From Roridomyces roridus (Eukaryota > Basidiomycota > Agaricomycetes > Agaricales > Mycenaceae), in contig JARKIF010000081.1 in NCBI GenBank assembly GCA_029378245.1, forward strand, positions 1 through 64,000: DNA of 64,000 nucleotides. Reading direction: 5' to 3'. The position numbers and the translations under genes were made by a program. This document shows positions 21,501-31,800 of this stretch, in pieces. Numbering within the stretch: position 1 is the stretch's first letter; each line of letters opens with the position of its first letter. The notes beneath the pieces were generated by a model. It saw only the letters and a program-made list of their open reading frames with translations, ran no database searches and was not told the DNA's origin.

Positions 21501-21805
21501 GGGCAGAGCGTCCTCAAAAGGAGAAGGTCCAGCGCGCCCGTGATCTCATGGAAGAGGGTGCCGATTACATCAACACACGCGGCGCGTTTGCCAAGTTCAC
21601 GCAGCGTACCACCCAGTACACCAGGGAGTCTGGTGCCGAACATGATCCCTTGCGGAACGAGGAGGAAGAGGAGGAGGAGGCGAGCGCACAGGAGGCATAT
21701 GACGTGACACAAGAGGATTTGGAGATGGACGACGAGGAACCGTACCAAATGTTGAACGCAATTCTGCAGTCGGCGACAGACATGGTGGATGAGATGTCAA
21801 AATAG
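18593..21805 (+). CDS. DUF6589 protein, candidate transposase of the TIR element
   Basis: Four exons. ATG at 18593 (MVFTAKEGKGRKRARS) opens a Ser/Pro-rich N-terminus with basic patches (KGRKRAR, KGGRPRKNR) suited to nuclear import and AT-hook-like DNA contact. The conserved part follows the first intron (about 19625-19674): TTVCAMISLLRSQKANNFQA, CSIVWDNLNIAFRVESQR with HFDSGTTATLIPL, then VNGDLLTVNLFHT before intron 2 (20440-20486) and LDRFGAFHGKMAVSRLVM after it. Intron 3 (21142-21192) joins LR to KFFLHNWLVN. A Glu-rich tail ends at 21805. Acidic residues in WDN and NGD are plausible RNase H-fold catalytic candidates, but this is inference. No frameshift is seen, so the copy may be active. 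Confidence 0.78.
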
Positions 21806-21836
21806 TTATATTTGTACGCCGTTTATCAGAGTTCAT

Positions 21837-24404
21837 CTAAATCAAATCTAAATTATCCTGCTCCAAGTCTTTTCCTGCCTGAATCTGCTTCCATTCCATC
21901 TCCAAGTTGTTTCGAACAGCGGCGGCGGCAACAGCGTTCTCAAAGACACCCTCCAGAAAGACGGCATCACGGAAAATCTGCGATTCATCCCGGTTGTAGG
22001 TCCGAGCATTTAAAAACAACAGTCGCCAATCTGCCACATAATCGGACAAATTGGAGTAGCCGCCCTTCTGTGTTGTGGCATGGGTGAGCTGTTTAATTGT
22101 CGACATTGAGATTGGCCGTTGAATTTGCTCATAATATTGCGGGTGGAACTATGTGGAATGAAGTTAGGAGCGATGACAGATAGTATGCTCAGCACGTACC
22201 GTTTTGCGCGGGAGAGCAAGAAATACCTGGCACCGTAATTCCAGCACCATCCGCCTATTTACGCCTGTGCCGCGTTGCACCATGTTACCCGTTCCAACTG
22301 AAGCAACAGCTTCCCAGCATTCGTCACCAAGGGCGGTGAGCCTACGTCGATAATCCTTCGAAGCTAGAACGGTCAGCTGCTGATATGCTTTCTCGCGCCG
22401 CGCGGCTTCTCGCTCCTGTTCCTCGAGGTCTGGATGGTCAAGAAGTAGCCTTGAAATTTCAGAGACAACCTCAAGCCCATAACGGAAATCCTGAACTGTC
22501 CCGTATCTCCAAATGATGGAAGAGACGAAAATGTGGGGTGTTGTGATTGCACGAGGACGAGCGGCGATGGACTGGATAACTTTGTTCGACAGAATGAGTT
22601 TGCCGGTGATGTTCAACTGGTTCGGAAAGTCTCGAGCAATAATCTTGTCGCGCCATGCTTGAAGAGCTTCCACCACAGCCAAAGAAAGCTCTGGGGTTGG
22701 TTTCGAGCCGCGGCCGGGTTTGTCGAGCGGCAAGAGCACTGCTTCAATGCTATCAACCGGAAACTGGGATGGATCGCAGCAGTCGCAACAGCGGGTATCA
22801 GGGTCTTGCGGGATGAAGACCTCTGCTCAAAGATGAGTGAGAGAAATTGAATGATAACTAGATTCGTACTTTTCTTGGCATTTTGGAAGTACTCGTTCCA
22901 AGGGTCACGACGGCATTTGGGTTCCACAATGAACCGGGCTAAAAAGAGGGAGTCTTGCGCCTTAAAACCTGCGCTCGCCGTTGAGGATGTAGTTGGGACT
23001 TCATCTTCCTCCTCTAACTCATCAGGCCCGATTGCGGCCTCCCTGTCGAGAGGCTCTTCTGCCGCGTCATCATTATCGACACCCTCCTCTCTATCATCGT
23101 CCTCAGGGTCACTCTCATCAAAATCGCCTTCCGCCTCAAGAAGCGCCAAATGACGAGCATACGACGCCTTTGTGATGAAAAGAATCATCTCGCCGCGGTC
23201 TTGGATCTGCCGTGCACACCTGCCTGTTTTCTGCACCAGCGAGAGGAACGACTTGGGTTCGCGCCAAAGGACCACTCGCCGAACCTTCGAAAAATCCATA
23301 CCCTGGAACGAAATCGTTGGCATATGTATGGCAGTTCAATATTATTGCCTCACCATTCCAAGAGCATCCGTTGCGGAGACTGCACGTAAAGAGCCGTCTT
23401 GAAGAGCTCCCTGGATGATAATCTTGCGAGACTCAGCAATGTGCCGATGGTAGAACTCGAATGACACGGCGGGGATGGATTTTGGCGAGTGGGCCCGCAG
23501 AAAGTCTTGGATGTCCTCTGACTCCTGCAGGCTGTTGACGTAGATGAGAGTTTGGGGGAAGTCTTGTGCATTCGGGGAAGGATCGTGAGGGAAAAGATTG
23601 ATGAGATCCGCGTATGTGGTTCGGGGATGCTGCATGAGGCGCACAGAGAGCGCCACATTTGGCTTGTTGTTCGAGAAAGCGATGTGCTCGTATTTTGTAA
23701 TCGCCAGAAGCCGAAGACCATCCTGGAGAAGAATCCCAGGCAGTGTCGCTGAGCCCATCATCACAGGAACACCAGTGGGTAACCGCCGCAGAAGAACGAT
23801 GAGCTCGCTATATTCTGGCCTGAAGTCGGGTGTACCCCACTCCACTATGGCGTGGAACTCGTCGGCAATGAAGCCGATGATATTGTCCCGGAAGGGTGCA
23901 GCTTTCAGGACATGCTCGTGGAAAGCTGCACCAACGGCCATCTCGGGGCTCACAAACAGCACACGAAACTTGTTTTGACCGGCGTCCTGGCGCGAGATTC
24001 AGAATGGGTAGAGAGAAGCAGAATGGGCCGACCTTGAGCGCCTGTTTCAAATCTGGCGTATGTGAAGTGAGCGCAAGTGCGGGGATCTTTCGATTGCACA
24101 GATCCTCCGCTTGCTCGCTCATGAGAGCCACCAGGGGACTGACGACCAGCAAGATCTTGCGCGTGCCCTCGGCGTTGACGTTCGGGTCCCAGTGGTACAG
24201 AAGCGGCCACCAGAATGCAAGGGTCTTGCCACCGCCAGTAGGGACATCGAGGACAACATTCTTGCCTTGTATCAAGTGAATCCCGGCAATTTCTTGGTGC
24301 GGGCGAAGCTCAGAGACGTTCCAGATACCGAATATGAGGTCCTTGGTGTGCTGTACGCATGTTGGGTCCGGTTCTGCGACGGCCTCGTAAGGCATTGAGA
24401 GCAA
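21837..24404 (-). CDS. RecQ-like helicase with C-terminal bromodomain (transposon-encoded)
   Basis: Starts MLSMPYEAVAEPDPTC at 24404 (the second Met four codons on is also possible). Superfamily 2 motifs in order: RPHQEIAGIHLIQGKNVV (Q-like region), Walker A DVPTGGGKTLAFWWPL, VVSPLVALM, DExH box as ADEFHAI, MGSATLPG, IYVNSLQESEDIQDFL and motif VI QKTGRCARQ. A long acidic linker (DESDPEDDDREEG) follows. The C-terminal exons, split by an intron at about 22150-22200, read FHPQYYEQIQRPISMSTIKQ, YVADWRLLFLNARTYNRDES and IFRDAV, a bromodomain with the acetyl-lysine-pocket Asn in NARTYN. The stop lies 31 bp from that of the convergent DUF6589 gene. Host RecQ helicases have RQC/HRDC domains instead. 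All catalytic motifs look intact. Confidence 0.8.
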
Positions 24405-24467
24405 AGAGGGGTCACTTCCCGATTGGGAACGGCCGATCTTCCGGCCTCAATAACTCAGGAACGGCAC

Positions 24468-24717
24468 CCTTTAAAGAGAAACGGAAACATACAAAAGTCT
24501 TAGAAAAGTTGGTAGTATAGTCCTATATCCACCCGCCGGGCCAACTCGACAAAAGTGGACCCAGCTTTTCGAGCTTTCGACGCTAAGTCCACGAAACCTC
24601 GGCAACTTCCGCTCCATGCGAGAATCGGCTGATTATCCACCAGTCGCTACGCGGAACGGCTTTGATCGACTATTATCAAATCTGCCAACCCTTGCGTGCT
24701 TACTGGTGTCGAGTCTA
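24468..24717 (-). repeat. Right terminal inverted repeat
   Basis: Reverse complement begins TAGACTCGACACCAGT at 24717 and carries the long subterminal match to the left end from 24653 inward to about 24468, just upstream of the helicase start codon. Confidence 0.85.
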
Positions 24718-24726
24718 ACGCTCCTC
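24718..24726. repeat. Right 9-bp target-site duplication
   Basis: acgctcctc, identical to 18124-18132 and directly after the terminal CGAGTCTA. Confidence 0.85.
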
Positions 24727-25316
24727 GTTGAAACTATCGGCGTCCATCAGTCCGAACCACCAGCTGAATAGAATTCTCTAGACTTTCCAGTCAGGAGTCC
24801 GGACCTAGTCCGTGATCGGATACCGTCGCCGTTGCTGTACAGACCTCGCGCACCAAGCTGCAAGGCGACCAGACACGTAGTATCCTGACCCTCGGGTTAC
24901 CCGGCAAGACATCCAGAGGCCAACAACGGCCACAATGTCCGTTTCTCGTCGTGGTTTCAACTTTCCGCGACGTGCGGTGCCATAATTAAGAGATGCGTAC
25001 CATCGAGTCCGGGAGCGAATTGTATTCTGAATTCAATGCGGGCTGGAGATCAACAGCAGTTGCATGGATGCCTGGTACCGGTTGCAGTGAGGGGTGCATT
25101 GCAGTTTCAAGTGCAGCAGATCATCGCCTGAGTTCAACGAGGAGATCCAGATGAAATGAAAGCAGCCAAATAAAGCCATAGATTTTCCCTTTGTGGACGC
25201 CAAGAGCAAGGAGGATCATGCAATCAACATTATGTCCGAGTCACGAGACCTGAATCCTGCACACACGAATGGGAAAAATGAAGTATATTACATAGCAGTA
25301 CATGTATCGACGATAT
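24727..25316. other. Intergenic spacer
   Basis: 590 bp between the transposon and the 3' end of the oxygenase gene. Only short frames are present; nothing recognised. Confidence 0.45.
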
Positions 25317-26671
25317 TCACGCCTTCGACGGCCCCGAATCAACCAAACGAGCATACTTCTCCGGCAACCCATCCGGATAAAACTGAGGGAACAATTTCGG
25401 GTAGAACTTGTACGCTACGAGTGGATGTGCTGTGAGCTTCATATTCAGGACGGACTGCCCAGTTGTGAGGTAGTCGTTGGGTACGAAGGGGTCTGGTGGA
25501 TGAATTAAGCATAAGTAGCTTGTTTGGGAGTACTAACGTACACTCTTTGGCGGTGTCCTCGCCATAGCGGAGCTGGCGCTCGCGTTTGAGGTCGATGATC
25601 TCCTGTGGGACTTTCGGGCGGCGTCAGTCCAGCGAAGGACGGAAAGGAGGAAGATGGATGCTTACTGTCAAGTTTGACATCAACGATCCGCGTGTCCATC
25701 GAGACGCCCTGGAAGAATCCGACCGAGTGACGAGTACCAGTGGTCGGAGAGAGCACGCGATGCAGAGGGGCTTTCACGACGCCCTTGGTGATTTTTTCCA
25801 GGACTGCGGACGAAAGGTGAGGGAGAGCTGGGTGGGATAGGTGGGCGACTGACCGTCTCCGACAAAGACAATGTACGTCCCGGGGATGGCGGTGGCGGGG
25901 AGCCATTCACCGGTGGGCATTTGGAGCTCAAGGCCAGGTTCGGGAGTCGCTTGGAGCAGCTGAAGAGTCGTATGTATAGTCAGTGAATGCCCTCACAAGC
26001 AATCAAGTGGAGACTAACGTAGGTGAGGAAGTTGGCATCCGTGTGAGGATAGAAACCCTCCGTTGACGGTGGGCCCTGCGGGTAGCGCAGAAGCTTGCAC
26101 CGGAGCTGGCGGTCCTCGATCTCGGGCTCGAACAGGTGCTCCAGACCCATAGCTCCAAGCCCGAGCGCCTCGGCGACATATCGAGTGAAATTCAAGCTCA
26201 GGTCTTTGAGGTACTTGTAATACTCTCGCATCACGACGCGACCGCCAGGAAAGACCGACTCGTCTGGCCACTGGGAATTCGGATTAGTACAAGCCAACAG
26301 TGAGGAACAGAGGTTTGTACCGGGGTCGAGCCATGCAGCTTGTGATACTCGGGACTGCCCTCCTTCGGGGTCGCGTTGTCAGCTCCGTAGTTGAATTGCT
26401 CTCGTGTGGGCTTCTCGATCGTGCCTCTGCGGACGTATCCGTTGAAGTGGGCGGTATAGTTGGTGTCGCAGGCCTCCTTGATGTCAGATGGCAAAGCAAA
26501 GAACTGGGCAGTAGCGTCCGTCATGTTTTTGACTACGTCAGCCGGGACGGGGGCATTCTGGAGATAGAGGAATCCGTGTTCGATGAGGAGGGTTCGCAGT
26601 TGCGCGATGAAGGCGGCTCTGTCGCGGTCGACGAGTGAAGCGTCTAGGAGGGGGAGGTCGGAATATGCCAT
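25317..26671 (-). CDS. 2-oxoglutarate/Fe(II)-dependent dioxygenase (isopenicillin N synthase-like)
   Basis: A non-haem iron oxygenase of the plant/fungal 2OG family. ATG at 26671 starts MAYSDLPLLDASLVDRDRAA, with the DIOX_N-like IEHGFLYLQNAPVP and FFALPSDIKEACD. After an intron, the metal site reads GFYPHTDANFLTYV (HxD), followed by GTYIVFVGDG and, in a later exon, the distal His in APLHRVLSP and the 2OG-binding Arg/Ser in RHSVGFF. The C-terminal exons read VPQEIIDLKRERQLRYGEDT and HPLVAYKFYPKLFPQFYPDG, ending at the TGA at 25317-25319. About six introns. All iron and cosubstrate ligands are present. The substrate is unknown; related fungal genes act in secondary metabolism or lipid and base oxidation. 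Confidence 0.8.
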
Positions 26672-27316
26672 GCTGATTTAGATGGGGCGGGTGGGCGATG
26701 CCCCCGAGAGTTATGAGCATAATCGGATGCCAATGAGTATTTTTGCGTTTGAAAATAATTCTCTCTTGAGTGTGAGAGGCCGGTTCACACTGTGGCCGCA
26801 GTGTATGGATACTATGTCATCGACCGTGAGAGCCGTGAGAGGTCCTGGGAGGTTTGCAAGCCGGTCGGCTTGCTATCCGTGGCCTCCGCTTGGCCATCGG
26901 ACGCGGGCTCCAATTTCTCTGCGCGAGCTTCTGAATGACGTGGTGGCCCAATGTGCATCTTTGCATCTTGAAAAGCTTGGCGAAGTAAATTTCGGGGAGG
27001 TAATTTCGTTCGGACCCCGAGTAGATTATTGACTGAGCGCTTGGGGTTTTCTGGATTTCTTCCCGCGTTTTTGACGATAGCCGCTTCGCCTACGGCCAAA
27101 AGGTGTCGGGATTTGGTACCTCGCAATGAATGGGGAAAGACCATAATCTCCCACTGAGCGTGAGCCCAGATGTTGGCCCGTCGGGCATCGAGTGGCTGGT
27201 ATGTGGCAAGTTGGGTTGATTTGATTGATCCGCAATCACTCCTCGTCTCAAACCACCATGACTGAGCAGAAACATTCATTCAGAAAACTAGGTCCATGAT
27301 ACAACTCTAGCAATAT
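26672..27316. other. Intergenic spacer
   Basis: 645 bp between the oxygenase start and the methyltransferase stop, both genes on the minus strand. It must contain the oxygenase promoter. No repeat or conserved coding stretch was seen. Confidence 0.45.
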
Positions 27317-28278
27317 TTACAACCGCTTCACAGACCAATACAGCATCCAAAAGTCGGTCTCATTATTCAACACCTTGCCCGAGTTCTTCAACCATGCCTT
27401 CACTTCAACCTGTCCGGGCTTGAACACCTGCGTCGTCCACATCTCCTCCCAGCTCTCTGGCGTGTGGCAGAAAATCTGGTTGCTCCCTGAGGCGCGCATG
27501 AAACCCTTGGTAGGCTGGCTGCCGTGGCAACCAAAGATCATCGATCCAGCCTTGGGCGAGAGCAAGCCGGCGAATTTGCGTGCAATGAACAGCTGGTGCT
27601 CCTCGGAGAAGAGGTGGAAGAAGGAGCCAGTGTGGATCGCCGAGACGTAGCCGTGGAGAGGGTTGAACGAGGTGAGGGTGGAAAGGACGGGGGGAGGTGG
27701 GGACGGGGCCTCCGTCAGCTGGGGGAGTAAATCGAGGAACTCGGGGTCCAGGGCATCTCCTGGAATGAAGCTGCCCTTGAAGTCTCCCGATGGGTTGCAG
27801 TACAGCTGGTTGCTGACATCCCAGAAACCACTACGCAAGTCCGAGGCGAGGATGTTCTGGGAGGGGAACCCCGCTGCGGCGATGTTGCGCACGTCGTTGC
27901 CCACTGCAACAAGACGGTCAGCAATGTACCTCGTTTCAATGCGGGCACATACAGCAACAGCCAAGCTCGATGAGGATTGCGTTGGGATCGTTCTTTCCGA
28001 GGTTGAGCACGTGCTCGTAGGCCTCGGGGTTCTTGGGCATCTTCAGCCTACGCGCCGGTAAGCACATACAATCTGCATTCAAGCGAAACAACGTGCCTGA
28101 TGAAGCCCAGGCGCTTGATGCACGGGTAGGGATAGACATTGAGCGCCACATCGCGCATCTCGAAAATGTGCTTCTTCAGCGCATCGTCGTCGGTGATTCC
28201 AGTCGCGCCCTTCAAGAACGAGAGCTCGTGCTCGTCGAGGCGGTAAAAATCTTCAGTATCGGTGTTGGTCACGGTCAT
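27317..28278 (-). CDS. Class I SAM-dependent methyltransferase
   Basis: Start MTVTNTDTEDFYRLDEHELS at 28278, then YVYPYPCIKRLGF-like N-terminal helices (VALNVYPYPCIKRLGFIR) as in a basidiomycete-specific group of small methyltransferases. Introns at about 28040-28095 and 27905-27960 flank MPKNPEAYEHVLNLGK with the SAM motif I, ILIELGCC|VGNDVR, split by the second intron. ASDLRSGFWDVS follows as the acidic motif II region; then GYVSAIHTGSFFHLFSEEHQ and LLSPKAGSMIFGCHG. The C-terminus ends DFWMLYWSVKRL. About 280 residues and apparently intact. The substrate is unknown. It sits upstream of the oxygenase on the same strand. Confidence 0.75.
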
Positions 28279-28889
28279 GGCGAGTGGAAGTGAGGGAAAC
28301 AGATACTTTACTTGGTGAGTATTTATGTGTTCCAATCGGCGGTACCGTCCACCGTGTTGGTCGGTGGAACTGGATATCGTCATTCTGACAATTCGTGTAC
28401 TTTAAACTGGCCCACGATTCTACGCGGGATTTCATTTCCAACCGAGAGCAAGCCAAACAAACGTAGAGAATTTTGTGAACTTTTCTCACTGTCCGAACGT
28501 CATCTCGACTTTGCGCCAACCGAGCAGTCGAGTTTAATTTTGACGATGACATGGTAATCGCCACTTTAGGCAAAAGGTCACATGTCTTTGCGCTCGCCTC
28601 CGACTTTCATCCCATGCACAGTAATTCTGTACTTCCGCAAGCGATGGGCAAGGAACACGGGTACCAGAACCGGGGTTTGCCACCTGTTTAAACTACACGG
28701 GCCTTCATTCATTCGCACGCCGCGCTCGTCTCCGATCCTATTGGCTCTTCTATTCCCATGGGGAATCTCTCCGTCGAATTATCGTGAACGCGGTTGGTGC
28801 ATGTACGGTAGTCGACTCGCGTCCCGGAGATTGGTCAGGAACGACGACGTAGGCGCGCGCGAATTTTTCTGGTCTCTCCACAGAACCTC
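28279..28889. other. Intergenic region between divergent genes
   Basis: About 610 bp between the methyltransferase (minus) and ABC transporter (plus) start codons, holding both promoters. No recognisable element or coding stretch was seen. Confidence 0.45.
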
Positions 28890-31800
28890 ATGGTATCGAC
28901 GACGACGACGCAAGAAAAGGAGGGCCCGACAAAGGAGAATGCAACCCAACACCACAATGGCCTAGACTTGGATTCTGGGGACGAGGTTGTGCGTTTTCGC
29001 CAACGATGGTGGCAGCTTTGGTGGGTTTTCGTCGTGCCTTTGATTTTTACATGCTGAAACTACCTCAGGCTTCCCGCCACACGCCCTCCACCAGCCCCCG
29101 AGTCTCTCGAGGACGCGCCCATAAGCCCCTACATCACCGCCTCCTTTATCTCGCGCCTCACTTATTCATGGTACACGCCAATGATGATGCTGGGTTTCCA
29201 ACGGACTCTGCAGGCGTCCGATCTGTGGAAGATGGGGCCCGAGCAGGAAGCAGGGTACCTCACCGACAAACTTGAGGCTGCATGGGCTGCACGCATCGCA
29301 GCCGCCGAGGCGCATAATGAACGACTCGCGAATGGCCAAATCAAGCCTCCGTTTATGAAGCGTGCTCGGTGGGCCGTGCAGGGACGGGAGAAGAGGGCGG
29401 AGAGGCATCGTTGGTGGCGCGAGGAAGGAGGAAAGCAGGAACCCAGTCTTGCTTGGAGTTTGAACGATGTACTGGGGAAAATGTTCTGGAAGGCTGGGCT
29501 GTACAAGGTATATTGCAATCTTTTCTCGTCTTGCATTGGACCGAATCCTATGAAACAGGTCTGCCAAGACACTTCGCAGCTCATGGGCCCGCTCCTCATC
29601 AAGTCGCTTATTAACTTCGCCAAGGCCCGTGCCGCCGCTGCTGCAGCCGGCGACGAGCCACCAGGTGTCGGGCGTGGAATTGGGATGGCAATCGGTTTGT
29701 TGTGTCTCATTATCCTTGCCAGTGTCTGTCAACACCAAGTCCGTCGTACCCGTTTCTGTACTCACCAACTAACGACGTCCTCCAGTTCTTTTTCGCTTCC
29801 ATGACAAGTGGCGTATTTGCACGCGCTGCCCTCACTGGCATGCTCTACCGCCGCACGCTACACTTTACGCCTGCTTCACGCCTCGAACATCCCAACAGCG
29901 CGATTTTGAATCATATCAGTACGGATGTGAGCCGTGTTGATACCTGTGCACAGTGGTTCCACGCGGCATGGACGGCACCAATTCAGAGTGGGTACTATCT
30001 CCTGCGTGGTACTTTGACTGATTTCCCGAATAGCGACAATTTGTCTGATAATCCTCCTTGTCTTCCTCGGACCATCTGCTCTCGCGGGCTTTGCGCTCTT
30101 CATTTTGATCATTCCCCTCCAGGAGCGGATGCTTGGTGCACAGCACCGCTATCGACGTGTTCGTTTTCCATTATTTTCATTTCACTTACACTCAAAACGA
30201 CTTTCAGGAAAGCATGAAATACACCGATGCCCGCTCTTCCACTTTCCTCGAGATTATCTCGTCCATGCGCGTGGTCAAGTACTTTTGCTACGAGAAGAGT
30301 TTTTTGGCACGGATCTTTGAAATGCGGAAGCAGGAGCTGCGTCAAGTGAGGAAGATTCAGCATAATCAGAGTTTGAAGTGTTTTATTTCCCTCTGTTGTT
30401 TCTTCAAGCTGACCGTTTTTGATAGCAACGCGATGGCCTTCTCCCTTCCTGTCCTCACAGCCACGCTCGCGTTCGTCACATACACAAAGACGACTGAGAA
30501 GTTTGATGTGGCGGTGATATTCGCGAGCTTCTCGCTTTTCCAGGTACGCCTTCTTTTCCTTGTGCCTTTTTCCGGAATTGAATATTCCCATGTAGCTTCT
30601 GCGCTACCCTATGATGTTCCTCCCGCGGGCGCTCTCTGCCACCACCGACGCGCGAATTGCGCTGAAGCGTCTTTCACGGACGTTCCGTGCGCCGGTCCGC
30701 CAGGGCGAGCCGTTCATTATTGATCGGGATATGGAACTCGCTGTGTGGGCAGAGGGCGTTGGGTGGGTATGGGAGGCGGTGAACGATCCGAGCAAGGACG
30801 AGGGCAAAGGGAAGAAGGCGAAGGTGGACAAGGAGAAACCTGTGGTTTCCGAAAAGGAAGACGATCTCACCTCATCCTCTGTGTCTCTGGAACCCTTCGC
30901 GCTCAAGAACATCAGCCTTTCTATCCCGCGGCAGTCACTCGTTGCGCTCGTTGGACGTGTTGGCAGCGGCAAGTCGAGTCTCCTTCAGGGGCTTATTGGT
31001 GATATGCGTTCGACGGGGGGCAAATGGGCGTTTGGTGGCAGTGTGGCGTATTGCCCGCAGACAGCCTGGATTCAAAATGCGACTTTGGTGAGTTGTGATC
31101 GTTTGACAGACATTTTCTCACGGCCGATCTGTAGCGCGAAAATGTCCTTTTTGGACGACCGTACGAGGAAGAGCGGTACTGGCGTGTGATAGAGGATGCG
31201 TGTCTGCTCCCGGATCTCGCGCTTCTTGCGGATGGGGATCTAACTGAGATGTACATGAGTTTTATCCAGTGTTTTTTCCCTATCGCTCATTCTTTTCGGT
31301 AGCGGCGAGAAAGGCATAAACTTGTCAGGTGGGCAGAAACAGTTGTCCCTAACCTAAGCTGACCTAACCTAGGTGGGCAGAAACAGCGCGTAAATGTCGT
31401 TTTCCTCTCCTGTTTCTGGTGAAATTGACATTTTAACCAGGTGAATATTGCCCGCGCGATGTACTACAACGCCGATGTATACATCTTTGACGACCCGTTG
31501 TCTGCTGGTCTGTGAACGTACTTTCCCTTTGCGTTCTATCGCTGATTTTAAATCACCTAGTTGACGCACACGTCGGAAAAGCGCTCTTCAATGGCGCGAT
31601 CCGTGGCCTCATTGCGGAGGGCAAGACTGTCTTGCTTGTGACGCACGCGCTGCACTTTCTCGCGCATTGTGATTACATTTACACGTTGAGCAACGGGAGT
31701 ATCATGGAGGAAGGTACTTACCCTGAGCTTGTGGCACGCGGTGGTGTGTTCGCGGCGCTGGATCGTGAGTTTGGTGGTGGGACGCAGAAGAAGCGGGGTA

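Larger units (their letters stand above)
18133..24717. mobile_element. 6,585-bp DNA transposon encoding DUF6589 protein and RecQ-bromodomain helicase
   Basis: Bounded by terminal inverted repeats and a perfect 9-bp target duplication. The two ends both begin TAGACTCG and share ACCAGT a few bases in. After a diverged stretch of about 40-60 bp, both contain a long subterminal inverted repeat (18190-18375 versus 24468-24653) with 80-90% identity by eye. Inside are two convergent, intron-containing, apparently intact genes: a DUF6589 protein (18593-21805, plus) and a RecQ-like helicase ending in a bromodomain (21837-24404, minus), with stops only 31 bp apart. Nothing else is encoded. I know of no named superfamily with this gene pair. 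The transposase role of the DUF6589 protein is inferred. Confidence 0.85.

Noticed and set aside
31343..31370. CCCTAACC-like interstitial telomere repeat
   Set aside because: Only three imperfect units in 28 bp; better explained as filler within a new intron, though its origin stays open.
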